From Salinarimonas soli (GTDB lineage: Bacteria > Pseudomonadota > Alphaproteobacteria > Rhizobiales > Beijerinckiaceae): DNA of 62,361 bases. The position numbers and the translations under genes are program-made. The stretch is taken from positions 104,247-166,607 of the forward strand of contig NZ_VUOA01000016.1 of NCBI RefSeq assembly GCF_008386575.1, written 5' to 3'. Below the pieces are notes generated by a model. That model did no database searches. It was not told the origin of the DNA and saw only the letters and a program-made list of their open reading frames with translations. This document shows, piece by piece, positions 17,702-26,570 of this stretch (position 1 is the stretch's first letter; every line of letters starts with the position of its first letter).

Positions 17702-19162
17702 ATGAGCCGACCCGCGACCGCCGTCCCGACGACCCCGGCCGTCCCGACCCTCGGATTCGAGTCGCTCGACCGCGAGGTGGCCGACATGGCCCTGTCGGTG
17801 CGGGGCACGCTGCCGGCGTGGATCGAGGGCGCCCTCCTGCGCACCGCGCCGGGGCAGTTCGAGATCGGCGGCCGCTCGTTCAATCATTGGTTCGACGGCT
17901 TCGCCATGCTCCACCGCTTCGCCCTGCGGGACGGCGCGGTGACCTATTCCAACCGCTTCCTGCGCTCGCAGGCCCGCGAGCGGGCGCTCGCCGAGGGGCG
18001 GATCGCCTTCCGGGAGTTCGGCACCGACCCGTGCTGGTCGCTGTTTCGCCGCGTCGTCGCGACGTTCCGCAACGAACGGACCGACAATTGCGGGGTGAGC
18101 ATCAACACGGTGGCGGGCGAGGTTCTCGCCTTCACCGAGACGCCCCTGCCGATGCGGTTCGATCCCGAGACCCTCGAGACGCTCGGCGTCTCGGAGCTCG
18201 CGCCGGGCGACGCCGACATGGCGGTGGCCCATCCCCATTTCGATGCCGCACGGGGCCGGCATTACACCTTCGACGTCACCTTCGGCCGCCGCAGCCGCTA
18301 CCGCCTGATCGCGATCGACGCCGTGACCGGCGCCCGCGAGACGCTGCACGAGATCGAGGTCGACTGCCCGGCCTACATGCACAGCTTCGGCATGTCCGAG
18401 CGCTATCTCGTGCTGGTCGAGTATCCCCTCGTCGTGAACCCTCTCTCCGTCCTCCTGTCGGGCAAGCCTTTCATGGCGAACTTCCGCTGGGAGCCCGCGC
18501 GGGGCACCACCTTCCACGTCGTCGACAAGGATACCGGGCGGGCCGTCGCGCGGATCCGCGGGGACCCGGGCTTCGCCTTTCATCACGTCAATGCCTACGA
18601 GGAGGGGGACGAGCTCGTCGTCGACATGATCATGCATCCCGACGGGACCGTGATGGAGAAGCTGCAGCTCGCCTCCCTGCGCAGCGGCGAGCCCGTGAAC
18701 CTCACCGGCATCCTGACCCGCACCCGCCTCGACCTGCGCGCCCAAACGGCGCGGCACGAGCGACTCTCCGGGGAGCCCATCGAGCTCCAGCGCATCCATT
18801 ACGAGCGCGCCGCCGGGCAGCGGCACCGCTACGTCTGGGGCGTGGGGCAGACCTCCGGCGCCATCTTCCTCGACCGTATCGTGAAGATCGATTGCGAGAC
18901 CGGCGGCGCGCTCGCCTGGACCGAGCCGGGGTGCTTCCCCGGCGAGCCCGTCTTCGTGCCCGCGCCGGGGGAGGGGGCGGAGGACGCGGGCGTGCTGCTC
19001 TCGATCGTGCTCGACACGGCGGCCCGGCGCTCCTTCCTGCTCGTGCTCGACGCCGCCAGCCTGTCGGAGCTCGCGCGGGCCGAGGCACCGCACCACATCC
19101 CGTTCGGATTCCACGGCAATTTCCTGCCGAGCCGCACCACGCGAGCCGGATTGCATGCGTAA
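17702..19162 (+). CDS. Carotenoid cleavage oxygenase family protein
   Basis: This 486-residue non-haem iron protein has the four histidines of the seven-bladed propeller: H177 (AHPH), H227 ([14 protein letters not shown]), H294 (FHHVNAYE) and H471 (FHGNFLPS). The length and motifs fit dioxygenases that split carotenoids into apocarotenals. It lies just upstream of bchI, same strand, at the PGC edge, and is not part of the canonical PGC set. Substrates could be intermediates or products of the nearby crt genes, or diet-like exogenous carotenoids. Cleavage position is unknown. Confidence 0.88.
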   Translation: MSRPATAVPTTPAVPTLGFESLDREVADMALSVRGTLPAWIEGALLRTAPGQFEIGGRSFNHWFDGFAMLHRFALRDGAVTYSNRFLRSQARERALAEGRIAFREFGTDPCWSLFRRVVATFRNERTDNCGVSINTVAGEVLAFTETPLPMRFDPETLETLGVSELAPGDADMAVAHPHFDAARGRHYTFDVTFGRRSRYRLIAIDAVTGARETLHEIEVDCPAYMHSFGMSERYLVLVEYPLVVNPLSVLLSGKPFMANFRWEPARGTTFHVVDKDTGRAVARIRGDPGFAFHHVNAYEEGDELVVDMIMHPDGTVMEKLQLASLRSGEPVNLTGILTRTRLDLRAQTARHERLSGEPIELQRIHYERAAGQRHRYVWGVGQTSGAIFLDRIVKIDCETGGALAWTEPGCFPGEPVFVPAPGEGAEDAGVLLSIVLDTAARRSFLLVLDAASLSELARAEAPHHIPFGFHGNFLPSRTTRAGLHA

Positions 19163-19200
19163 GGCGAAGTTGACACTTGCGAACGCAGCTTGTGTTGACA
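19158..19200. promoter_or_regulatory. PpsR-type box upstream of bchI
   Basis: CGTAAGGCGAAGTTGACA (19158-19175) has five of six conserved bases of TGT-N12-ACA. A second TTGACA half-site ends at 19200, 25 bp further on. The pair lies 57-99 bp before bchI and suggests PpsR control of bchIDO. Confidence 0.5.
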
Positions 19201-19256
19201 TAGCTTGGGGAGCGAGCACGGTCGGCGGGATCGGCGCTCCTGGAGGCTTGTGCCGC

Positions 19257-20279
19257 ATGGGTGCCGTGTTCCCCTTTTCGGCCATTGTCGGCCAGGACGA
19301 GATGAAGCTTGCGCTTCTGATCGCGGCCATTGATCCAAGCGTCGGCGGCGTTCTCGTTCTGGGCGACCGCGGCACGGGCAAGTCCACCGCCGTGCGCGGC
19401 CTCGCCTCGCTCCTGCCTCCCATGAACGCCGTCGCGGGCTGCCGCTACCGTTGCGACCCGGCGGCGGGCCCAAGCGCGCGCTGCGAGGAATGCGCCGCGC
19501 GGTCCGGCTCCCTCGGGAGCCAGCGGGTGCCGGTGCCCGTCGTCGACCTGCCGCTCGGCGTCACCGAGGACCGCGTCGTCGGCGCCCTCGACCTGGAGCG
19601 GGCCATCACCCGGGGCGAGAAGGCCTTCGAGCCGGGGCTGCTCGCCCGCGCCCATCGCGGCTTCCTCTATGTCGACGAGGTGAACCTCCTGGAGGATCAC
19701 ATCGTCGATCTCCTCCTCGACGTCGCGGCCTCGGGCCAGAACGTGGTCGAGCGCGAGGGGCTGAGCGTCCGTCATCCGGCCCGCTTCGTGCTGGTCGGCA
19801 GCGGCAACCCGGAGGAGGGCGACCTGCGCCCGCAACTCCTCGACCGGTTCGGCCTCTCGGTCGAGATCGGGACGCCGAAAGACCTCGCCCAGCGTGTCGA
19901 GGTGGTCCGCCGCCGCGACGCCTTCGAGCGCGACCCCGAGGCCTTCCTGGAGCTCTGGCGGCGCGAGGACATGCGCATCCGCCGCAAGATCGCCGCCGCC
20001 CACCGCAGGCTGCCGGGTGTCGTCGTCCCGGACGCGACCCTGTTGCGGGCCGCGGGCCTCTGCATGGCGCTGGGCACGGACGGCCTTCGCGGCGAGCTCA
20101 CCCTCATGCGCGCGGCGCGTGCCCTGGCGGCCCTGGAGGGCGCCGAATCGGTGGAGGACGCGCATCTGCGCCGGATCGCGCCCGCGGTCCTGCGCCATCG
20201 CCTGCGCCGCAACCCCCTCGACGAAGCGAGTTCCGGGACGCGGGTCGAGATCGCCCTCGCCCAGCAATTCGCCGCATGA
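19257..20279 (+). CDS. bchI: Magnesium chelatase subunit I
   Basis: The 340-residue AAA+ ATPase forms hexamers that, with BchD, drive Mg2+ insertion into protoporphyrin IX by BchH. Seen are the start [16 protein letters not shown], Walker A GDRGTGKS (36-43), Walker [14 protein letters not shown], and sensor 1 [20 protein letters not shown]. Homology begins at ATG 19257. The stop overlaps the bchD start (ATGA), showing coupling. A PpsR-like box upstream indicates repression under oxygen or light. Confidence 0.96.
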   Translation: MGAVFPFSAIVGQDEMKLALLIAAIDPSVGGVLVLGDRGTGKSTAVRGLASLLPPMNAVAGCRYRCDPAAGPSARCEECAARSGSLGSQRVPVPVVDLPLGVTEDRVVGALDLERAITRGEKAFEPGLLARAHRGFLYVDEVNLLEDHIVDLLLDVAASGQNVVEREGLSVRHPARFVLVGSGNPEEGDLRPQLLDRFGLSVEIGTPKDLAQRVEVVRRRDAFERDPEAFLELWRREDMRIRRKIAAAHRRLPGVVVPDATLLRAAGLCMALGTDGLRGELTLMRAARALAALEGAESVEDAHLRRIAPAVLRHRLRRNPLDEASSGTRVEIALAQQFAA

Positions 20280-22009
20280 CCGCCGCCCCGCCCGGCGGCG
20301 CCATGGCGGGGCCCCTGCGCGCCGCGCATCTCCTCGCCGTCGATCCGCACCGCCTCGGGGGCGCCGCGGTCAGGGCTCGCCCTGGGCCCGTCCGCGATCA
20401 TTGGCTCGCCGCCCTGCGCGGCGCTCTGCCCCCGTCCGAGCCGGTCCGCCGCCTTCCGGTCGGCATCGACGACGACCGGCTCCTCGGCGGCCTCGACCTT
20501 GCCGAAACCCTGAAGGCCGGACGTCCGATCGCGCGCCGGGGCGTGCTGGCGGAGGCCGATGGCGGCATGGTCGTCGTCCCCTGCGCCGAGCGCCTGTCGC
20601 CCGGCACCGCGGCTCGCCTCGCGGGCGTCCTCGACCGCGGCGCCGTCGTGGTGGAACGCGACGGCATCCAGGACCATGCGCGGGCGCGCATCGGCCTAGC
20701 GCTCCTCGACGAAGGCGAGGCAGACGAGGCACCGCCCGAGGCCCTCCTCGACCGCCTCGCCTTCCGCCTCGACCTTGTCGACCTCTCGATCCGCGACATC
20801 GCCCCGGACACGCCGCCCGACATCCCGGCGGCGCGGGCGCGCCTTCATGCGGTCGCGGTCACGCCCGAGATCGTCGGGGCCGTGACCGAGGTCGCACTGA
20901 GGCTCGGGATCGCCTCCCTGCGCGCCCCCCTCCTGGCGCTCGCCGCCGCGCGCGCCGGCGCGGCTCTCGCCGGCAGGACCAGCGTGACCGAGGACGACCT
21001 CGCGGAGGGCGTCCGCCTTGTGCTCTGCCCCCGCGCCACGCTCGCGCCGGCGCAGTCCGACGAGACGCCGCCCGAGCCTCCCGCTCCCGACGAGCCGACG
21101 CCGGACGACAAGGCCGGCGAGCCGGTCGAGAGCGATCTCACGGACCGCCTCGTCGAGGCGACCCGCGCCGCGCTGCCGCCTGGCCTGCTCGACGCTCTCC
21201 AGGCGCCGAAGGGCGGTGGCGAGCACGGCCGGTCGCGGGGCGACAGCAGCGTCCAGAAGCGGCCCGGCACCACGGGCCGTCCCGCGGGATCCCGCCCTGG
21301 CGAGCCCCGGGGCGGCGCACGCCTCGACCTGCTCGCGACCCTTCGCGCGGCGGCGCCCTGGCAGGGCTTGCGGCGGCGGGTCGATGCCGTCGAGCCCGGG
21401 CGGGTCGCGGTGCGCCGAGAGGACTTCCGCGTCGGCGTGCGAAAGCCTCACAGCCGCGCCACGGCGATCGTCGCCGTCGACGCCTCGGGCTCCTCGGCGA
21501 TGAACCGGCTCGCCGAAGCCAAGGGTGCCGTCGAATTGCTGCTGGCGCAGGCCTATGTGCGCCGCGACCGCGTCGCGCTCCTCGCCTTCCGGCGCAGCGG
21601 GGCCGAGATCTTGCTGGAGCCGACGCGCTCCCTCGTGCGCGCCAAGCGCAGCCTCGCGGGCCTGCCCGGGGGCGGCGGAACCCCGCTCGCGGCGGGCATC
21701 GAGGCGGCGGCCCGGCTCGCCGACACCCTGCGCCGGCGCGGCGACGCGCCGACCCTCGTCCTCCTCACCGACGGCGGCGCCAATGTCTGCCGCTCGGGCG
21801 AGACCGGCCGGGCGGCGGCCGCGGCCGATGCCCTCGCCGTCGCGCGGCGGGTGGGCGCCGAAGGGCTGTCCGCCCTCGTCATCGACACCTCGCCCCGGGG
21901 CCAGCCGCTCGCCGGCGAGGTGGCGGCCGCCATGGCGGCCCGCTATCTGCCGCTGCCGCGCGCCGACGCCGCCGCCGTGAGCCGGGCCGTCCGGCTCGCG
22001 ATGGCCTGA
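20276..22009 (+). CDS. bchD: Magnesium chelatase subunit D
   Basis: The 577-residue partner of BchI has an AAA-like N-terminal half without an intact Walker A. A Pro/Glu-rich linker follows ([20 protein letters not shown], about 262-281), then a C-terminal von Willebrand A domain with the MIDAS motif DASGSS and LLTDGGANV. It forms the platform for the BchI ring and bridges to BchH. It starts within the bchI stop codon. The frame stays open far upstream, but only as an overlap with bchI. Confidence 0.95.
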   Translation: MTAAPPGGAMAGPLRAAHLLAVDPHRLGGAAVRARPGPVRDHWLAALRGALPPSEPVRRLPVGIDDDRLLGGLDLAETLKAGRPIARRGVLAEADGGMVVVPCAERLSPGTAARLAGVLDRGAVVVERDGIQDHARARIGLALLDEGEADEAPPEALLDRLAFRLDLVDLSIRDIAPDTPPDIPAARARLHAVAVTPEIVGAVTEVALRLGIASLRAPLLALAAARAGAALAGRTSVTEDDLAEGVRLVLCPRATLAPAQSDETPPEPPAPDEPTPDDKAGEPVESDLTDRLVEATRAALPPGLLDALQAPKGGGEHGRSRGDSSVQKRPGTTGRPAGSRPGEPRGGARLDLLATLRAAAPWQGLRRRVDAVEPGRVAVRREDFRVGVRKPHSRATAIVAVDASGSSAMNRLAEAKGAVELLLAQAYVRRDRVALLAFRRSGAEILLEPTRSLVRAKRSLAGLPGGGGTPLAAGIEAAARLADTLRRRGDAPTLVLLTDGGANVCRSGETGRAAAAADALAVARRVGAEGLSALVIDTSPRGQPLAGEVAAAMAARYLPLPRADAAAVSRAVRLAMA

Positions 22010-22012
22010 CCC

Positions 22013-22894
22013 ATGCCCCAGCGCCTCTCCTGGGAGGAGGACGGCCGCGACTGGCCGAACCGCGCCGCAAGCCGCTTCGTGGAAGCCGCGGGCATGACCT
22101 GGCACGTGCAGCGGACGGGGCAGGGGCCCACGATCCTGCTCGTCCACGGGACAGGCGCCGCCACCCATTCCTGGCGCGACGTCGCGCCGCTCCTCGCCCG
22201 CCATTTCGACGTGATCGCCCCCGATCTGCCCGGCCATGGCTTCACCGACCCGCTGCCGAACGCCGTCAGCCTGTCCTCCTTCTCGCAGGCGGTCGGGGCG
22301 CTTATGGGGACCCTCGGTGTCCAGCCTGCCCTCGCCATCGGCCATTCGGCGGGCGCCGCGGTGCTCATCCGCATGAGCCTCGACGGGCTGATCCATCCCG
22401 CGGGCCTCGTCGGGATCAATCCCGCGCTCCTGCCGTTCCGGGGCGTCGCGGCCCGTGTCTTCGCGCCGCTCGCGAAGCTCATGGCCCTCAATCCCTTGGT
22501 GCCCCGGATGGTCTCGGCCACACTCGACCGGCGCGGCGCCAAGCGCATGATCGGCAACACCGGTTCCGAGATCGACGCGCTCGGCGTCGATCTCTACGCC
22601 CGCGTGGTCGCGAGCCCGGCGCACGTGCGCGGCGCCCTCGACATGATGGCGAACTGGGACCTCGACGCGCTGGCGGCCGCCATGCCGGGGCTGAGGCCCC
22701 CCTTCTACCAGATCATCGGCGGCAACGACCGCGCGGTGCCGCCCGAGGAGGCGGAGCGGGTCCGCGAGCTCCTGCCCGCCTCGACGGTCACTTATGTTCG
22801 CGGCCTGGGCCACCTCGCGCACGAGGAGCGGCCGGAAGCGATCGTCGATCTCATTCAGGCTTTCGCGAACCAGGTGGGGGTGTTGGCGCGTTAG
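22013..22894 (+). CDS. bchO: Alpha/beta hydrolase BchO, Mg-chelatase-associated
   Basis: The 293-residue alpha/beta hydrolase directly follows bchD (3-nt gap), the standard place for bchO. It shows the oxyanion loop LVHGTGAATHSW, nucleophile elbow GHSAG (110-114, Ser112), an acid-bearing GGNDRAVP and the C-terminal GLGHLAHE histidine. BchO is required or helpful for bacteriochlorophyll synthesis, but its reaction is not known. It is probably transcribed with bchID from the PpsR-controlled promoter. Confidence 0.92.
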   Translation: MPQRLSWEEDGRDWPNRAASRFVEAAGMTWHVQRTGQGPTILLVHGTGAATHSWRDVAPLLARHFDVIAPDLPGHGFTDPLPNAVSLSSFSQAVGALMGTLGVQPALAIGHSAGAAVLIRMSLDGLIHPAGLVGINPALLPFRGVAARVFAPLAKLMALNPLVPRMVSATLDRRGAKRMIGNTGSEIDALGVDLYARVVASPAHVRGALDMMANWDLDALAAAMPGLRPPFYQIIGGNDRAVPPEEAERVRELLPASTVTYVRGLGHLAHEERPEAIVDLIQAFANQVGVLAR

Positions 22895-22944
22895 GGGGAA
22901 GCGATGCCGTGCGACGGCAGCGTGGGCCCTCGAGGAGAACGACC

Positions 22945-23859
22945 ATGTCCCATCCCACCCTGCCGCCCGCCATCGACGGCGAGCGCACGACGACCCTGCG
23001 CCGCTCGGGCCCCCTGAGCTATTACGTCCGGGGCGAGGGCGAGCCGATCCTGCTCATCCACAGCATCAACGCCGCCGCGTCTGCCTACGAGATGCGCCCG
23101 CTCGCCCATGCCCTCCAGGGCCGCAAGGTCTATGTGCCGGACCTGCCGGGCTTCGGCTTCTCCGACCGCTCGAACCGCGACTACACGATCCGCCTCTACA
23201 CCGACGCGATCCACGACATGCTCGACGTGATCGCCCACGACGAGGGCGAGGGCGCCATCGACGCCGTGGCGCTCTCCCTGTCGAGCGAGTTCCTGGGCCG
23301 CGCCGCGGTGGAGCGCCCGGCGGCGTTCCGCACGCTCGCCATGATCACGCCGACCGGCTTCGAGCGCGGCTCCTCGACGCGCCGGGGGCAGACCGGCTCC
23401 TCCCGCGAGATCCCTGGGCTCTACAAGGCGCTCACGGCCCCGCCCTGGCATACGGGGCTCTTCAACCTTCTGGTGAGCCGGCGTTCCATCGCTTTCTTCC
23501 TGAAGCGAACCTTCGGCTCGGACAATTTCGGCCGCGACCTCCTCGATTACGACTACGCGACCTCGCACCAGCCCGGCGCCGAGAACGCGCCCTACGCCTT
23601 CGTCTCGGGGCGCCTGTTCGCCCGCGACATCCGCACCATCTACGAGGCCCTGACGCTCCCCGTCTGCGTGCTCCATGCCACGCGCGGCGACTTCAAGGAT
23701 TTCAGCGAGGCCGATTGGGCCCGCGCGCGCGCGAACTGGGATTTTCAGGCCTTCGACGCCGGCGCGATGGTCCATTTCGAGCAGCTGAAGCCGCTCCTGT
23801 CGGCCTACGAGGCGTTCCTCGCCCGCTCGGGCCAGCCCCAGCCGGCCGTCGCTTTTTAG
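22945..23859 (+). CDS. Second alpha/beta hydrolase inside the PGC, atypical nucleophile elbow
   Basis: The 304-residue alpha/beta hydrolase-fold protein has ILLIHSINAAASAYEMRPLA, VYVPDLPGFGFSDRSNRDY and a candidate nucleophile Ser111 in ALSLSS. Both glycines of the GxSxG elbow are replaced (Ala109 and Ser113). A late Asp (THATRGDFKDF region) and His (MVHFEQLKP) could complete a triad. It lies 50 nt after bchO and before crtI, with GAGGAG before its ATG. Reaction unknown; a role in pigment ester or carotenoid chemistry is only contextual. Confidence 0.78.
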   Translation: MSHPTLPPAIDGERTTTLRRSGPLSYYVRGEGEPILLIHSINAAASAYEMRPLAHALQGRKVYVPDLPGFGFSDRSNRDYTIRLYTDAIHDMLDVIAHDEGEGAIDAVALSLSSEFLGRAAVERPAAFRTLAMITPTGFERGSSTRRGQTGSSREIPGLYKALTAPPWHTGLFNLLVSRRSIAFFLKRTFGSDNFGRDLLDYDYATSHQPGAENAPYAFVSGRLFARDIRTIYEALTLPVCVLHATRGDFKDFSEADWARARANWDFQAFDAGAMVHFEQLKPLLSAYEAFLARSGQPQPAVAF

Positions 23860-23889
23860 AAGGCGTCAGGCAAGCAGGCGCTTCCCATG

Positions 23890-23907
23890 TGTCAACGTCG
23901 TGTTACA
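23890..23907. promoter_or_regulatory. PpsR box, full consensus, immediately before crtI
   Basis: TGTCAACGTCGTGTTACA matches TGT-N12-ACA at all six positions. It ends only 10 nt before the crtI ATG and overlaps a possible -10 (TACACT, 23904-23909). This implies a very short or absent leader. Confidence 0.72.
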
Positions 23908-23917
23908 CTCCACGGCG

Positions 23918-25438
23918 ATGAACATCCTGACGCCTCCCCCCCAGATCGGTTTCGCGCAACCACATGCGATCGTGATCGGCAGCGGCTTCGGCGGGCTCGC
24001 GGCGGCCGTGCGGCTCGGCGCGCGCGGCTACCGCGTCACGGTGCTGGAGCGCCTGCCGGAGCCCGGCGGGCGGGCCGGCGTGATCCGGCAGGACGGCTTC
24101 ACCTTCGATGCGGGGCCGACCGTGATCACGGCGCCCTTCCTGTTCGAGGAGCTGTGGAGCCTGTGCGGCCGGCGCATGGCCGACGACGTCACCCTCGTTC
24201 CCGTCGACCCGTTCTACCGCATCCGCTTCCACGACGGCGAGACCTTCGCCTATTCCGGTGACCCGGATGCCATGCGGGCCGAGGTGGCGCGGCTCTCGCC
24301 GCGCGACGTTGCGGGCTACGACCGCTTCATGGCCCTGAGCCGGGAGATCTGCCGCGTCGGGTTCGAGGAGCTCGGCCACGTGCCCTTCGGCTCCCTCGGC
24401 AAGATGGCCCGGATCGCTCCGGACCTCCTGCGCCTGCAGGGGTGGCGCTCGGTTCACGGCCTCGTCTCGACCTTCTTTCGCGATCCGCGCCTGCGCACGG
24501 TGTTCAGCTTCCACCCGCTGCTCATCGGTGGGCATCCCTTCCGCGCCACCGCCGTCTACGGGCTCATCGCGCATCTCGAGAAGCACTGGGGCGTGCACTT
24601 CGCCATGGGCGGGACGGGCTCCCTCGTGAAGGGCCTCGTCGGGCTGATCCAGGGGCAGGGCAACCGGGTGCGCTGCGGGGCGGAGGTCGCCGAGATCACG
24701 ACGGAGGGCCGGCGCGCCACGGGCGTGCGGCTCGCCACGGGCGAGATCCTGCCGGCCGACATCGTGGTCTCGAACGCCGACAGCGCCTGGACCTACCGCC
24801 ATCTCGTGCCGGCGCATCTGCGCCGGCGCTGGACCGACCGGCGCCTGGAGCGCTCGCATTATTCCATGGGCCTGTTCGTCTGGTATTTTGGCACGAAGCG
24901 CCGCTACCCGGACGTCGCCCATCATACGATCCTGCTCGGGCCGCGCTACCGGGGCCTGCTCGACGACATCTTCCGCCGCAAGGTGCTGGCCGAGGATTTC
25001 AGCCTCTATCTCCACCGCCCGACGGCCACAGACCCGGCGCTGGCGCCTCCCAGGCACGATGGATTCTATGTGCTCTCGCCCGTGCCGAATCTTGGCGGCG
25101 ACATCGACTGGGAGCGGCAGGCGGAGCCCTATCGGCAGGCGATCATGCGCCACCTCGAGGCCACCGTGATGCCCGGCCTGGAGGCGAGCCTCGTGACCTC
25201 CGCGCTCGCGACGCCGGCCGATTTCGAGCGCCGATACCTGTCGTTCCGCGGGTCCGGCTTCGGGCTCGAACCCATCATGAGCCAGAGCGCCTGGTTCCGA
25301 CCGCACAACCGGTCCGAGGAGGTGGACGGGCTCTACCTCGTCGGCGCCGGCACCCATCCCGGCGCCGGCCTTCCCGGCGTCCTCTCCTCCGCCCGCATCC
25401 TCGACGAGGTGGTGCCCCATGTTCACGAGCTCGCCTGA
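23918..25438 (+). CDS. crtI: Phytoene desaturase
   Basis: The 506-residue FAD enzyme converts phytoene through successive desaturations to neurosporene or lycopene. The dinucleotide fold HAIVIGSGFGGLAAAVRL and ERLPEPGGRAG lie at the N-terminus. The C-terminal block GLYLVGAGTHPGAGLPGVLSSARI is the bacterial CrtI signature. Start ATG 23918 has no visible Shine-Dalgarno sequence. The gene overlaps crtB by 20 nt. A full PpsR box immediately upstream predicts aerobic repression. Confidence 0.96.
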   Translation: MNILTPPPQIGFAQPHAIVIGSGFGGLAAAVRLGARGYRVTVLERLPEPGGRAGVIRQDGFTFDAGPTVITAPFLFEELWSLCGRRMADDVTLVPVDPFYRIRFHDGETFAYSGDPDAMRAEVARLSPRDVAGYDRFMALSREICRVGFEELGHVPFGSLGKMARIAPDLLRLQGWRSVHGLVSTFFRDPRLRTVFSFHPLLIGGHPFRATAVYGLIAHLEKHWGVHFAMGGTGSLVKGLVGLIQGQGNRVRCGAEVAEITTEGRRATGVRLATGEILPADIVVSNADSAWTYRHLVPAHLRRRWTDRRLERSHYSMGLFVWYFGTKRRYPDVAHHTILLGPRYRGLLDDIFRRKVLAEDFSLYLHRPTATDPALAPPRHDGFYVLSPVPNLGGDIDWERQAEPYRQAIMRHLEATVMPGLEASLVTSALATPADFERRYLSFRGSGFGLEPIMSQSAWFRPHNRSEEVDGLYLVGAGTHPGAGLPGVLSSARILDEVVPHVHELA

Positions 25439-26456
25439 GGAGCGCGCCGCCGCGCGGGCGGACATGTCGGCCTGCGCCGATCTCCTGCGGGTGGGCTCGC
25501 GCAGCTTCCACGCGGCGGGCCGCCTCCTGCCGCGCGCCGTCCGCGAGCCCGCGACCGCCCTCTACGCCTTCTGCCGCGTCGCGGACGACGCCGTCGACGG
25601 CGGCGGCGACCCGCGCGCCGCGCTGGCCCATCTGCGGACCCGCCTCGACCGGTGCCGGAACGGGCGCCCCGAGGATCACCCCGTCGACCGCGCCTTCGCG
25701 CGCATGATCGCGGCCCACGCCGTCCCCTGGGCGCTTCCCGAGGGCCTGATCGAAGGGCTCGCCTGGGATGCCGAGGGGCGCCGCTACGAGACCCTGGGGG
25801 ACCTCCACGCCTACGCGGCCCGGGTCGCGGGCACGGTGGGGGCGATGATGACGCTCGTCATGGGGCGCCGCGAGCCCGAGGTGCTGGCACGGGCCTGCGA
25901 CCTCGGGGTCGCGATGCAGCTCACCAATATCGCCCGGGACGTCGGCGAGGACGCGCGCATGGGCCGGATCTACATGCCGCTCGCCGACCTGCGGGCCGCA
26001 GGCATCGAGCCCGACGCCTTCCTGGCCGACCCGCGCCCGAGCCCTGCGCTGGCCGGCGTCGTGCGCGGCCTCCTCGTGGCGGCTGAGGGCCTCTACGAGC
26101 GTGCGGCGGGCGGCGTCGCCGAGCTGCCGCCGGCCTGCCGGCCCGGTATCGAGGCCGCGCGCCTGCTCTACCGGGAGATCGGGCGCGAGGTGGAGCGGCG
26201 CGGCTGCGACTCGGTGACGGCCCGCGCCGTGGTGCCGGCCGCGCGCAAGGCCCAGATCCTCGCCCGCGCCGCCGCCGCCGCCGTTCCCCAGCGCGCGCCG
26301 CGCTCGATTCCGGCACTCGCCCAGACCCGCTTCATCGTGGATGCCGTGTCGGGCCTGCATGCGCCGGCCGCACGCGGCGAGCCCGGTTCCTTCCTCCGCC
26401 TGCTGGCTCTGTTCGAGCGCCTCGAACGAGTCGAGCGCGGCCCCTTGAGCGGGTGA
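25419..26456 (+). CDS. crtB: Phytoene synthase
   Basis: The 345-residue enzyme condenses two GGPP to phytoene, the first committed carotenoid step. It has the two Asp-rich motifs YAFCRVADDAVDGG and NIARDVGEDARMGRIYMP, plus a LAWDAEGRRYETLGDL helix that in the family is LxxDxxxxxY. It overlaps crtI by 20 nt, so translation is coupled. A small membrane ORF begins 6 nt after its stop. Confidence 0.95.
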   Translation: MFTSSPEERAAARADMSACADLLRVGSRSFHAAGRLLPRAVREPATALYAFCRVADDAVDGGGDPRAALAHLRTRLDRCRNGRPEDHPVDRAFARMIAAHAVPWALPEGLIEGLAWDAEGRRYETLGDLHAYAARVAGTVGAMMTLVMGRREPEVLARACDLGVAMQLTNIARDVGEDARMGRIYMPLADLRAAGIEPDAFLADPRPSPALAGVVRGLLVAAEGLYERAAGGVAELPPACRPGIEAARLLYREIGREVERRGCDSVTARAVVPAARKAQILARAAAAAVPQRAPRSIPALAQTRFIVDAVSGLHAPAARGEPGSFLRLLALFERLERVERGPLSG

Positions 26457-26462
26457 CGCGCC

Positions 26463-26561
26463 ATGGACGGCACCGCGGCCATCATCGAGCTCGTCCTGGT
26501 CTTCGGCGTCGTGCTCGCCTGGGCGATCTGGGATCTCGTTCGCCTCAAGCGGAACAAGTAG
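26463..26561 (+). CDS. 32-residue single-span membrane protein after crtB
   Basis: This ORF encodes MDGTAAIIELVLVFGVVL followed by AWAIWDLVRLKRNK: an N-out acidic start, one hydrophobic helix (about 6-25) and a basic C-terminus, so positive-inside topology. It starts 6 nt after crtB and ends 9 nt before the convergent crtC stop, which suggests a real gene packed in the operon. I cannot name a family. A role as a small subunit or assembly factor for carotenoid enzymes is speculative. Confidence 0.55.
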   Translation: MDGTAAIIELVLVFGVVLAWAIWDLVRLKRNK

Positions 26562-26570
26562 TCCGCGCCG

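Noticed and set aside
19451-20275. N-terminal extension of the bchD frame through bchI
   Set aside because: The extension is Arg/Pro-rich and overlaps the conserved bchI domain; the ATGA overlap at 20276 is the natural start.
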